This document shows, one piece after another, positions 18,146 to 26,722 of a stretch of DNA of 54,858 nt. The DNA is taken from assembly GCA_015056885.1 (NCBI GenBank), contig SVFL01000016.1:1-54858 (forward strand), in the 5' to 3' direction. How positions within the stretch are numbered: the stretch's first letter is position 1; each line of letters begins with the position of its first letter. Both the position numbers and the translations under genes were made by a program. The notes beneath the pieces are model-generated. The model searched no databases, was not told where the DNA came from, and was given only the letters and a program-made list of their open reading frames with translations. Source of the stretch: Lachnospiraceae bacterium (GTDB lineage: Bacteria; Bacillota; Clostridia; Lachnospirales; Lachnospiraceae).

Positions 18146-19641
18146 AAATTAACGACAACGATAATGTAGTAGTTGCACTGCAGGTAATCCCTGCAGGTGA
18201 GACTATCACTGTAGAGGCAGGAGACGGAACAATTTCCGTCACTGCCAAGGAAGAGATTCCCGCAGGTCATAAGATGGCTATCTGTGACATCGCAGAGGGC
18301 GGTGAGGTTATCAAGTACGGTTATCGTATTGGCAACGCTAAGGAAGCTATCACAACCGGTAGCTGGATTCATGTACACAATGTAAAGACTGCTTTGGGCG
18401 ATTTGCTTGAGTACACCTACGAGCCTACTCCCGTTGAGGAGAAGACCACTGAGGATGCTACTTTCATGGGCTTCAATCGTGCTGATGGCAAGGTTGGTGT
18501 TCGTAATGATATTTGGGTTATCCCCACTGTAGGTTGTGTAAACAACGTAGCTGAGGCTATTGTAAAGATGGCTAACAAGTGGCTGGATGCCAACAGAGAC
18601 GGTATGGAGAGCGTTGGTGAGGTTATCACCTTCCCTCATCCTTACGGATGTTCTCAGATGGGTGATGACCAGGAGAACACCAGAAAGATTCTGGCTGATT
18701 TGATTAATCATCCCAATGCCGGCGGTGTGCTGGTACTTGGTCTTGGCTGTGAGAACAGCAATATTGACGTACTTAAGCCCTATATCGGCGAGTACGATGA
18801 CAAGCGTGTGAAGTTCCTGGTTTCTCAGGAGCATGAGGATGAAATCGTTGACTCCGTAGAGCTTATCAAGGAGCTGGCTGCTTATGCGGCTACCTTCAAG
18901 CGTGAGCCCATCAGCGTAAGCAAGCTGATTATCGGTATGAAGTGTGGTGGTAGTGACGGTCTGTCCGGTATCACTGCTAACCCTCTGGTAGGACGTTTCT
19001 CTGACCTTCTGATTTCCAAGGGTGGTACTACCATTCTGACAGAGGTTCCCGAGATGTTCGGTGCAGAGACTATTCTCATGAATCGTTGTGCAAGTGAGGA
19101 GCTGTTTGATAAGACTGTTTGCCTGATTAACGATTTCAAGAATTACTTCAAGCGTCATGACCAGACCATTTATGAGAATCCTTCTCCCGGTAATAAGAAG
19201 GGTGGTATTTCTACTCTCGAGGATAAGTCTCTTGGCTGTACTCAGAAGTCCGGTAGCGCTCTGGTTAAGGGTGTTCTTGAGTACGGTGAGGTTGTTAAGA
19301 CTCCCGGCTTGAACCTTCTGAGCGCACCCGGTAATGATCTGGTTGCAGCAACTGCACTGGCAGCATCCGGTGCACATATCGTTCTCTTCACCACCGGCCG
19401 TGGAACACCTTTTGCGTCTCCCGTGCCTACCATGAAGATTGCGACCAACTCCACTCTTGCTAACAAGAAGTCCAACTGGATTGACTTTAACGCAGGTGTT
19501 CTGGTAGAGGACAGCAACATGAACGATGAGACCCAGAAGCTGTTTGACCTTGTTGTAGAAGTTGCAAGCGGTAAGCTGGTACGCAGTGAGGAAGCAGGTT
19601 TCCATGATATGGCTATCTTTAAGCAGGGTGTAACTCTGTAA
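18130..19641 (+). CDS. uxaA: Altronate dehydratase
   Basis: Dehydrates D-altronate to 2-keto-3-deoxy-D-gluconate, the third step of galacturonate breakdown. The 503 residues include an N-terminal SAF domain (about 1-95) and the large galactarate dehydratase/altronate hydrolase domain, with GFNRADGKVGVRNDIWVIPTVGC, HPYGCSQMGDD and MKCGGSDGLSG. Family members need iron or manganese and reduced conditions; the conserved cysteines are present. Its start overlaps the end of uxaB by 16 bases, so they are translated together. KDG kinase and aldolase genes are not in the window. Confidence 0.95.
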   Translation: MQNFLKINDNDNVVVALQVIPAGETITVEAGDGTISVTAKEEIPAGHKMAICDIAEGGEVIKYGYRIGNAKEAITTGSWIHVHNVKTALGDLLEYTYEPTPVEEKTTEDATFMGFNRADGKVGVRNDIWVIPTVGCVNNVAEAIVKMANKWLDANRDGMESVGEVITFPHPYGCSQMGDDQENTRKILADLINHPNAGGVLVLGLGCENSNIDVLKPYIGEYDDKRVKFLVSQEHEDEIVDSVELIKELAAYAATFKREPISVSKLIIGMKCGGSDGLSGITANPLVGRFSDLLISKGGTTILTEVPEMFGAETILMNRCASEELFDKTVCLINDFKNYFKRHDQTIYENPSPGNKKGGISTLEDKSLGCTQKSGSALVKGVLEYGEVVKTPGLNLLSAPGNDLVAATALAASGAHIVLFTTGRGTPFASPVPTMKIATNSTLANKKSNWIDFNAGVLVEDSNMNDETQKLFDLVVEVASGKLVRSEEAGFHDMAIFKQGVTL

Positions 19642-19960
19642 GAGGTGGTTGGAAGTTGTGAAATAGGAAAGTGCTGTTGCATTTTCTAAGTGATATGTAT
19701 GATGACCCCATGTGGCTCGCAAAAGATGCGGACTGCGTGGGGTTTTTGTGTGGGGGTAGTGTTCGTGGGCAGGGTGCGGGAGAAGGACGAGAGAGAAGGA
19801 CGATGGCGAGAGCGTGCTGGTGAGGGGAGAAGCCCAGGCGAGGATAAACGAAGAGCGGCTATATTGAAAATAGAAGCAAATACTAGATTTTAGGTAGCAA
19901 AGTTTGATGGTGTGTGATAATATTGGACTATAGTGGATGATATTGTAGGAGTATTTGGGG
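19642..19960. other. Intergenic region with uxaA terminator and purine-rich stretch
   Basis: Apart from the terminator at 19705-19747, the interval has a purine-rich stretch (about 19752-19860) with no convincing gene. The 67-codon frame at 19690-19893 crosses the terminator and has no ribosome site. TTGATG (19904-19909) and TATAGT (19929-19934), 19 bases apart, form a weak promoter candidate for the next gene. Confidence 0.5.
19705..19747 (+). terminator. Terminator of the uxaB-uxaA operon
   Basis: ACCCCA (19705-19710) pairs with TGGGGT (19738-19743) and the inner bases pair partly; a TTTTT run follows. Confidence 0.8.
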
Positions 19961-21091
19961 ATGGAAAGAAGTCAATTGCACAAATCTATACCTAAGAAAT
20001 TGCAAGTGAATATTTATGAAATAATGCATATGGAAAAGTGTGTTGCACAGATTTCCTCCAGTGGCAGAGTGGAAATTTATGATAAAAAGTTTCTGCCTTA
20101 TGATTTGTATCTGGATGAAAATGATGAGGGTGATATTGATGTTCTGGTAAACAATATTACTAATTTTAATCATTGGTGCGCTTCCAGAGTGTTGTCCTTG
20201 GACAGAAAATACGCAAAAGAGATACTAAACAGCATTGGTGTTTCACAGGCTGTTACAGATAAGGATAGAGCGAATATTTCCCTGTCTCATCATTGTGTTT
20301 CGCTGACAGATGTGTATTGGGTCAGGAAGACCGGTGAGACAATTGCTTTTGCGGAGTTGAATTTGTATGATAATCCATTGAATGAAGCCATTGTGGAACT
20401 CTCGCTTAAGGGTAAGCAGATGACAGTGACAAATCATGAGTTGGCGCCGGATCTGTCTACGAAAGGGTGTTTCCCAAAGGCTTGGATTAGAGGGAAAGAT
20501 GGATTTGTTTTGTTAAAAGACGGAGATAAAGAGGCTGTGGAAAGAGAATTGCTTGCCAGTCGGATTTGTCAGTGTTTTGACGTGCCGCAAGTTCTGTATA
20601 CGGAGTATATGTATGATGGTGAGGTGGTTACACAGAGTGATATTATTACCTCGAAAGATTTTTCCATGGTGTCCAAAATGGCTTTTGATATCTACGCATG
20701 CAATCATGATCTGGATACAGTTGAGGTCTGTAAGAGGCTTGACCCGGTGAACTATTACGGCATGAATATTTTGGATTATCTGACAGGGAATACGGACAGA
20801 CACCCGGAAAACTGGGGGTTTTTAGTTGATAACAGCAATAATGAATATGTCTCATTGTATCCGTTGATGGATTTTAACCAGTGTTTTCAGGCCTATGATA
20901 CCGTAGAGGGTGCTATGTGCCAGACGGTTTTGCCCAAGAGACTCTCTCAGAGGGAAGCGGCTATAGAGGCGGTAAAATGTATCGGTCTCAGACAGGTAAA
21001 AGAGGTGGATATGAGCGTGTTTGGCGAGAGAAAAGAATGGGCGGAAATGTTTTGGATGAGGCTGGAAAAATTGAAAAAGTATGTGAGTTAA
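19961..21091 (+). CDS. HipA-like protein kinase, solitary
   Basis: A 376-residue protein with the HipA/CtkA kinase fold in its C-terminal half. The catalytic loop reads GNTDRHPENWGF near residue 280 (HipA-type Asp, His, Asn) and the metal-binding loop is PLMDFNQCF near 308. The N-terminal 150 residues are a separate domain (SLSHHCVSLTDVYWVRKTG) not recognised further. AGGAG at 19947-19951 fits the ATG at 19961; a TTG at 19955 is too close. No HipB-like antitoxin frame lies next to it, so it is either a lone kinase with another role or controlled from elsewhere. It is closed by a terminator at 21113. Confidence 0.8.
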   Translation: MERSQLHKSIPKKLQVNIYEIMHMEKCVAQISSSGRVEIYDKKFLPYDLYLDENDEGDIDVLVNNITNFNHWCASRVLSLDRKYAKEILNSIGVSQAVTDKDRANISLSHHCVSLTDVYWVRKTGETIAFAELNLYDNPLNEAIVELSLKGKQMTVTNHELAPDLSTKGCFPKAWIRGKDGFVLLKDGDKEAVERELLASRICQCFDVPQVLYTEYMYDGEVVTQSDIITSKDFSMVSKMAFDIYACNHDLDTVEVCKRLDPVNYYGMNILDYLTGNTDRHPENWGFLVDNSNNEYVSLYPLMDFNQCFQAYDTVEGAMCQTVLPKRLSQREAAIEAVKCIGLRQVKEVDMSVFGERKEWAEMFWMRLEKLKKYVS

Positions 21092-21112
21092 AAAATCAAA
21101 CATTGCAAAAGG

Positions 21113-21149
21113 AACCTCGCATGGTCTGAAAGGACTGCGCGAGGTTTTT
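21113..21149 (+). terminator. Terminator of the HipA-like gene
   Basis: AACCTCGC (21113-21120) pairs with GCGAGGTT (21139-21146), followed by TTTC in an overall TTTTT run. Confidence 0.85.
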
Positions 21150-21161
21150 CTAAAATATATA

Positions 21162-21190
21162 TTGCAAATATGAATGCAACTTGTTACAAT
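21162..21190 (+). promoter_or_regulatory. Promoter of the Rpn-type nuclease gene
   Basis: TTGCAA (21162-21167), 17 bases, TACAAT (21185-21190). The ATG at 21238 follows after about 45 bases with AAGGAG upstream. Confidence 0.6.
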
Positions 21191-21237
21191 AAGCTCATGG
21201 ATGGAGTTCTATCGAGTGCCATGCAGTAAGGAGTTTT

Positions 21238-22086
21238 ATGGCACAAGAATTTACAAGAACTAAGTTTCAAGATTTGAATTTGTCAAATGCATATCTGTTT
21301 GCTGCCGCTTTGGAAGATCCGGAGGTATGCCGGATAACTTTGCAACTATTGTTGGATCAGGAAGTGAGCAGTGTCTCAGTTAATACAGAGCATTCATTAT
21401 TGTACAATTCTGATTGTCGCAGCATTCGGTTGGATGTATATGCCAAGGATGAAACGGGAACATCATTCAACCTGGAGATGCAGGGAGAAAATGAAAGAAA
21501 TCTTCCCAAACGCAGTCGTTACCATCAAGCAGAAATGGATGTTTTAAGTCTGAATCCCGGTGAGGATTTCTCTGAGTTGCAACCCAATTACGTTATATTT
21601 ATCTGTCGTTTTGATCCCTTTGGAAAAGGTCTCTATCGTTATACCTATAGAAATAAATGTGAAGAGACGGGCGAAGATTTGCAGGATGGAACTGTAAAGA
21701 TTTTTTTCAATACGCAAGGGAAAAATGAGGCGGATATTTCACAGGAACTGTTGCACTTCTTGCAATATATCGAAGATAGCAGTGATATATGTGTGGCACA
21801 GCAGGAGGATGCAGTTAGAAAAATTCACAACAGAGTGCAAACTATTAAACGAGACAGAACATGGGAGAGTCGATTTATGAGATTTGAAGAACTGTTGCAA
21901 AAGGAAAGACGTAAAGGTCTGGAAGAGGGCAGAGAAGAGGGCAGAGAACAAGTTGCTGCGCAGATGCAGAAGCTTATTGGCTGTATGACTGCTGCCGGAG
22001 AGACGGAGCTGCTTCCACGACTTGCGGATGCAGAATTCTTCGATGAGATGCTTAAAAAGTATGTACTTAATGAAAGCGTAAAATAG
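21238..22086 (+). CDS. Rpn/PDDEXK_2-family nuclease
   Basis: A 282-residue protein of the PD-(D/E)XK nuclease transposase/Rpn family, whose characterised E. coli members promote recombination in a RecA-independent way. The nuclease core shows an RLDVYA strand with Asp and, about 15 residues on, FNLEMQ (the ExQ form of the motif), near residues 63-82. The C-terminus is charged, with the EEGREEGREQ repeats typical of this family. These genes are common and multi-copy in Firmicutes, and often mobile in history, but no terminal repeats are visible here. Confidence 0.85.
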   Translation: MAQEFTRTKFQDLNLSNAYLFAAALEDPEVCRITLQLLLDQEVSSVSVNTEHSLLYNSDCRSIRLDVYAKDETGTSFNLEMQGENERNLPKRSRYHQAEMDVLSLNPGEDFSELQPNYVIFICRFDPFGKGLYRYTYRNKCEETGEDLQDGTVKIFFNTQGKNEADISQELLHFLQYIEDSSDICVAQQEDAVRKIHNRVQTIKRDRTWESRFMRFEELLQKERRKGLEEGREEGREQVAAQMQKLIGCMTAAGETELLPRLADAEFFDEMLKKYVLNESVK

Positions 22087-22094
22087 AATTCGGA

Positions 22095-22188
22095 CTACTG
22101 TCTTGTAGTCTGTTATCAAATGAACAGTGACATTAGCTATCTATAATGTAAGTCACGTCTGTTATACTCTAGGGGGCATTCTGCCCCT
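22095..22188. other. Two small hairpins after the nuclease gene
   Basis: GACTAC (about 22095) pairs with GTAGTC, and AGGGGGCA (22171-22178) pairs with TGCCCCT (22182-22188) with one bulged G. Neither has a good T-tract, so no clear terminator is present. The rest of 22087-22355 holds a possible -10 TATAAT at 22294-22299 for the next gene. Confidence 0.4.
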
Positions 22189-22355
22189 GTCAAAGGTTAC
22201 CCGATAATTGTGATTTTGGCTGGCAAGGTGGGCTCCATCCATGGCTTTATTTCTTGCACCGTAAAATAGATAAACAGCCCAATTCCTTTTGCTTATAATT
22301 TGTGGTATGATTAAAGTCAAAGTATCTGTTGGTGTTTGTAAAAAGGAGTATGCAT

Positions 22356-25300
22356 ATGAGAAGGTCGGAATTAATAAATAGTTTATTTCATACAAGAAAT
22401 TGGTTTAAAAGTGCAACTGCGTTATTGTTGGCACTGGGAATTGTAGTGTCACCAATGTCAAGTGCGGGGATGGTGTATGCTGTTAGTGATGGAAGCATCC
22501 GTCAAGAGTCAGTTCAAGATGTAAACAGTGCAACTGAGCGGTTGTTTGGAACGAATGATGGAGATGATGAGGAAACTGGTAATGCGGTAGGAACAGGCGA
22601 TGGTGCGGACATTATAGTTGAGTACGACAAGAATTACAAGGTCGAACCCTCCAAGGCAGATACCCGGGTCATGCCCGACAAGTACAACACAGGCTGTAGC
22701 AGTGAGTTGACTGCGTTTAAGATGGATGCTGAAAATCCCATGATGGCAGGAGATGTGTTGATTATACCGGGAAGCGATGCAACTCGCTTTGTACTGGATT
22801 TCTATTATCGCAACAAGGATATTTCCGGTACGGTTTATATAGAGAATTATGATTTTTCAGAGTATTCCTTTTGGTCTTACAATGAGGACAAAGTGGACCG
22901 GCAGATAAAGGTTGTGTTTAACAACTGTAAATTTGGCGGTGTGGCTGTAGGTAAGACGGATGGGAATATATCTTTTGAGTTTAATAATTGTACCATAACT
23001 AATTTTAGCGGAAGTAACAGTACTTTTAACCGTTGTCAGTTTGGACATACTTTTTCCGATGGTCTGGTGCCTTTTGTGGATATTGAGGTGAATGACTGCT
23101 TTTTTACGGATATGGCTGGCATGGTGACCGATAAGGGTGCTCACATCGATGGTACGCAGATTTATGGAATTGCAGGGACGGATGTAAGCAATGTATACTA
23201 CAACAACTGCCGTTTCGAGATTCCGGGGCTGGCCAGAGAAGGAACGGCGGCGTATGTAAATGCCTGTATTATGCTTCAGCTGGAATTCAGCAATGCCAAT
23301 AATGTGAAGTTTACGGACAGTACGGTAAATGGTGGCGGATATAGTATTTATGCGGAGTCTAAGTTTGATAATCTGACCTTTGAGAATGTGAAGTTTGATG
23401 GAATTCGTTTTGGTGATGCTTATAAGTATGGCATTTTTTATACGAAGGTAGATAAAAACATAGAAATGACAGGCGTGTCAAGAACGGATGCTTTGTATGT
23501 AGGTTCTGTGTGGAAGGCCGATGGCAAAACGCATTTTAGTGTGACCAATGACACAAAGCAGGAACGGAAACTTGTGATTGAGACGGATAAGGGGATTTAT
23601 CAGTACACCATTCCGGCATGCTATGTGAGCTCACAGTTTACCAGCGATTTGTTGTATGAGGATTTTCCTTTTGATGTGGATATTGTGATTCCGGCAGATT
23701 GTCAGTATGCGGTTTGCTATGACAATACCTTAAGTGGCAGCGGTAAGCAGATTCGCTTTGCAAACTGGGGCTCTTCGGAAGTATATTTATCGAAAGAGAT
23801 GGTTTCTCTTGTGGCTTCAGGGGATGTAAATGAGGTGCTGATAGCGGGGAAATGTGGCGAAAATGTGACCTTTGTTTTGACTAGGGGCGGAGTGTTGACC
23901 TTGTCGGGAACCGGTGCTACATACAATTATCATTCAACCAAATTTCCGGAGTGGAATGAGTATAAGGATTATATCAAAGAAGTTATAGTGGAGGAAGGTA
24001 TTACGGCTTTGGGGAATCAGATTTTCCGAAGTTGTATGTCGCTGGAGAAAGTGACATTGCCGGACAGTCTGTTGTCTTTGGGAACTTATGCCTTCGGAGG
24101 TTGTGTCTGTCTGGAAGAATTTACTTTTCCGAAAAATATAGAGAGTGTAGGCAAGAATGTGCTCTCGGGAACGGTGCTTCGCAAGGTAAGTTATGCCGGT
24201 GATGACTGGGATTGGGTGGATGTTGCTGATGGCAATGATAACTGGTTAGACAAGCTGGATGTACCCAAAACAGGACTGCGTGTCAGACTGGCTGTGCGAG
24301 GAGAGAAATATGTATATACCGGTAGTGCTATTAAGCCTGCAATTGTGGTTCTTAACAATGGGGAACGACTGACAGAGGGAGTGGATTATACGGTAAAATA
24401 TTCCAATAATGTGAATGCTTCTACCGATAAGAAACAGGCAAAGATTACGGTTCAGGGTAAGGGCAATCTGACAGGCGGTAATTCCACTACTTTTACGATT
24501 CATCCCAAGAATATTGCAGATGCAGATGTGGATGTGATCGAGGGTAGAGTGGTTGTTGTGAAGGGCAGCAAGGCGAAGCCCGTTCTGACCTATAACAACA
24601 AAAATCTTGGCGCAAAAGATTATACAATATCCGACGGAACCAAAAAGTACACGGAAGATGGAACGCTTACTGTTACGGGCAAGGGCAATTACACCGGAAA
24701 ACGAGAAATTGAGGTGAAGGTGATTGAGAAGTCTGAATTGAAACAGTTTACCGTGATGGTGGGCAAGGAAAGCCTGGTTTATAACGGCAAAGAGCAGAAA
24801 CCCTCGATTACTGTGACAGATAAGACAAGCGGAGAAGTTCTGGTTGAAAAGAAGCATTATAAGATTGTATATGGCAGCAGTAAGGTGAATGCCGGAACCG
24901 TGAAATTTTCCGTTGTGGGACTTGGAATCTATAGCGGAGTTGTGAACAAGAGTTATCAGATAAAGCCCCTTGCGGTGAAGGATGGAAGTATTCAGGTCAG
25001 TGGAGTAAATGACAAAGGATATGCTTTTGTAGCAAAGGGAGTAACTTTAAGTCGTGATTTAAAGGTGACCTATAACGGAGCGACACTCGTAAACGGCAAG
25101 GATTATAAGATAACCTACAGCAACAACAAGAAGGTGAGTACGTCTAAATCCCTTGCCAAATATACCGTTCAATTTATGGGTAATTACAAAGGAAGCACCT
25201 CTGTGAAGGGCACCTTTGCCATTCACCCGGCACCTTTGTCTAATAAGCTGTCGGGACTTAAGATTGTGGTAGGAGATAAAGCTTACACCGGTAAGCCGAA

Positions 25301-25847
25301 TGCTTATGTATCTAAGCCTATTGTGACGGTAGGTGGTGTGCAGCTTAAAGCTTCTGATTACACGGTGACCTACTATAAGGACGCCAAGCGGACAGAGCAG
25401 ATTACCGGTAAAAATAAGATTTCCCTGGCGGATGGTCAGGATAGTGTGACCGTGTATGTAAAGCTTGTGGGTAAGGGCAATTACGCACCTTCAAACGGTG
25501 AATATGCAACGGCGGAATATCAGGTGTGTAAGAAACCCGCCTATGATTTGTCCAAGGCTCGTGTGACTTTCTGGGAGAGTGGGAAAAAGATTACCAAGGC
25601 AGAATACAGTGGCATGGCGATTGAACCCACCGTAAAGGTTGAGGTAAAGATTGGAAAGACATGGACGGAGGTTCCCACAGACAAGTATGAGGTTTATTAT
25701 TCCAATAATGTGGATAAGGGAATTGCAAGTGTAACCATAACTGCTGCCGGCGAAGACTACGCCGGCTCCAAGACCGCCAAATTCAAGATTGTAGCTAAGA
25801 ATTTGAAGGGTCTGAAGGATTTGCTGAAAGATTTGTTTGGCTTGTGA
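22356..25847 (+). CDS. Secreted beta-helix / leucine-rich repeat protein with C-terminal repeats
   Basis: A 1164-residue exported protein. The ATG at 22356 is chosen because AAAAGGAG ends seven bases before it. The signal peptide runs to about residue 41 (VVSPMSSAGMVYA). Residues 100-460 read like a right-handed beta-helix (many FNNC, NDCFF, YYNNCRF rungs). Residues about 530-620 form a short BspA-type leucine-rich stretch (ITALGNQIFRSCMSLEKVTLP). Six repeats of about 80 residues follow (about 648-1145), with YTGSAIKP, GVDYTVKYSNN and VQGKGNLTGG, the same module as in the protein at 8704. The end is KNLKGLKDLLKDLFGL, with no known wall anchor. Binding to plant polymer or host is plausible but not shown. 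Confidence 0.83.
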   Translation: MRRSELINSLFHTRNWFKSATALLLALGIVVSPMSSAGMVYAVSDGSIRQESVQDVNSATERLFGTNDGDDEETGNAVGTGDGADIIVEYDKNYKVEPSKADTRVMPDKYNTGCSSELTAFKMDAENPMMAGDVLIIPGSDATRFVLDFYYRNKDISGTVYIENYDFSEYSFWSYNEDKVDRQIKVVFNNCKFGGVAVGKTDGNISFEFNNCTITNFSGSNSTFNRCQFGHTFSDGLVPFVDIEVNDCFFTDMAGMVTDKGAHIDGTQIYGIAGTDVSNVYYNNCRFEIPGLAREGTAAYVNACIMLQLEFSNANNVKFTDSTVNGGGYSIYAESKFDNLTFENVKFDGIRFGDAYKYGIFYTKVDKNIEMTGVSRTDALYVGSVWKADGKTHFSVTNDTKQERKLVIETDKGIYQYTIPACYVSSQFTSDLLYEDFPFDVDIVIPADCQYAVCYDNTLSGSGKQIRFANWGSSEVYLSKEMVSLVASGDVNEVLIAGKCGENVTFVLTRGGVLTLSGTGATYNYHSTKFPEWNEYKDYIKEVIVEEGITALGNQIFRSCMSLEKVTLPDSLLSLGTYAFGGCVCLEEFTFPKNIESVGKNVLSGTVLRKVSYAGDDWDWVDVADGNDNWLDKLDVPKTGLRVRLAVRGEKYVYTGSAIKPAIVVLNNGERLTEGVDYTVKYSNNVNASTDKKQAKITVQGKGNLTGGNSTTFTIHPKNIADADVDVIEGRVVVVKGSKAKPVLTYNNKNLGAKDYTISDGTKKYTEDGTLTVTGKGNYTGKREIEVKVIEKSELKQFTVMVGKESLVYNGKEQKPSITVTDKTSGEVLVEKKHYKIVYGSSKVNAGTVKFSVVGLGIYSGVVNKSYQIKPLAVKDGSIQVSGVNDKGYAFVAKGVTLSRDLKVTYNGATLVNGKDYKITYSNNKKVSTSKSLAKYTVQFMGNYKGSTSVKGTFAIHPAPLSNKLSGLKIVVGDKAYTGKPNAYVSKPIVTVGGVQLKASDYTVTYYKDAKRTEQITGKNKISLADGQDSVTVYVKLVGKGNYAPSNGEYATAEYQVCKKPAYDLSKARVTFWESGKKITKAEYSGMAIEPTVKVEVKIGKTWTEVPTDKYEVYYSNNVDKGIASVTITAAGEDYAGSKTAKFKIVAKNLKGLKDLLKDLFGL

Positions 25848-26007
25848 AAGCCGGTATTTACGGCAACCTCCGAGTCAGTTTTCTTAGACTCTGCTCTATA
25901 CGCAAAATTAGACTGTGGGACCCAAAGAAAACCAGATTGCAAAATTATCATCACCCGGATGGCAATCGAATTGTGAATGAAAGAGCTCGACAACCCCTAA
26001 TTTATCA

Positions 26008-26036
26008 AAGTGTTTCTGTGTTGGAAACACTTTTTC
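26008..26036 (+). terminator. Terminator of the secreted repeat protein gene
   Basis: AAAGTGTTTC pairs with GAAACACTTT, followed by a T-run. It lies about 160 bases after the stop; nothing else is seen in 25848-26007. Confidence 0.8.
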
Positions 26037-26054
26037 GAAAAGGGTGTAAAAGTA

Positions 26055-26083
26055 TTGCCTATCACAAGTAAAATCTGTATAAT
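26055..26083 (+). promoter_or_regulatory. Promoter of the polygalacturonase operon
   Basis: TTGCCT (26055-26060), 17 bases, TATAAT (26078-26083). A leader of about 100 bases follows; it contains an eight-codon frame at 26141 (MSKQIGNI) too short to judge. Confidence 0.7.
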
Positions 26084-26190
26084 GATATTATAGATTTTGT
26101 GTGCCTGTATAGTATAAAAGAGTCGGGGAGAAATCTCTGATGTCCAAGCAAATCGGGAACATTTGAAAAACAAAAAAGAGAGGTATGAGT

Positions 26191-26709
26191 ATGGAACTGA
26201 AGGAGAAATTGCAGAAAGCTTTCGAGGCAGTGCAGAGCAGGAATGCAGAGGCTGCAAAAGAGGCTGTAGATGAGTTAAAGGCATTGCCTAAGACTGCGGA
26301 GGGAGTTTTTGATTTGTCTTCCGTTGATAGTGATGTTTGGGCGGCAGCAGGTCTGGCATATCCCGTGTATGTGGGCTATGAGACTGTTTGCAATAAAAAG
26401 GAAGGATATCCTGACTTGATTGCACAGATGCGTGCATGGAATGAGATGCTTAAGGCTGATTACAGTTTTGAAAAGGCTGCTAAGGCGGCGAATATGTGGA
26501 TACATACCATCGAATATATGAGTCCTGAGATTTATGAGTACTACAGAGAGCTTTGTGATATTTTCAAGGCAAATGTACGTGAGACTCTGAATAAGTTTTA
26601 TGCAGAGGGCAAGCCTGAGGGTGCTGGGGCAGAGATGTTTAAGGCAGCGGTTTTACAGGCATGCGAGGCAGATATTCTGCTGGCTGAAAAGTACGAGAAT
26701 AGAGTATAA
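26191..26709 (+). CDS. Short protein, possible GH88/GH105-like remnant
   Basis: A 172-residue soluble protein with no signal peptide. AGAGAGG ends seven bases before the ATG at 26191; the ATG at 26185 is too close. Two stretches recall unsaturated rhamnogalacturonyl hydrolases (GH105): AAGLAYPVYVGYETVCNKKEGY and a C-terminal GAEMFKAAVLQACEADILL, which matches the family's GTAMFxYxLLKGVxxGxL ending. The protein is less than half of a GH105 enzyme, so it would lack much of the barrel. It starts the operon with a polygalacturonase and a sugar isomerase. The resemblance is by eye; it may instead be an unrelated helical protein. Confidence 0.6.
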   Translation: MELKEKLQKAFEAVQSRNAEAAKEAVDELKALPKTAEGVFDLSSVDSDVWAAAGLAYPVYVGYETVCNKKEGYPDLIAQMRAWNEMLKADYSFEKAAKAANMWIHTIEYMSPEIYEYYRELCDIFKANVRETLNKFYAEGKPEGAGAEMFKAAVLQACEADILLAEKYENRV

Positions 26710-26722
26710 GGAGATAAATTTT

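Noticed and set aside
18142..19722. 526-codon leftward frame opposite uxaA
   Set aside because: Antisense shadow of a well-recognised enzyme; no ribosome site and low-complexity-like translation.
19690..19893. 67-codon hypothetical gene after uxaA
   Set aside because: It runs through the terminator and lacks a ribosome site.
21238..22086. Complete insertion sequence around the Rpn-type nuclease
   Set aside because: No terminal inverted repeats or target duplications were found, so only the gene is called.
22162..22395. 77-codon leftward frame before the secreted protein
   Set aside because: It overlaps the promoter and start of the real gene and has no supporting signal.
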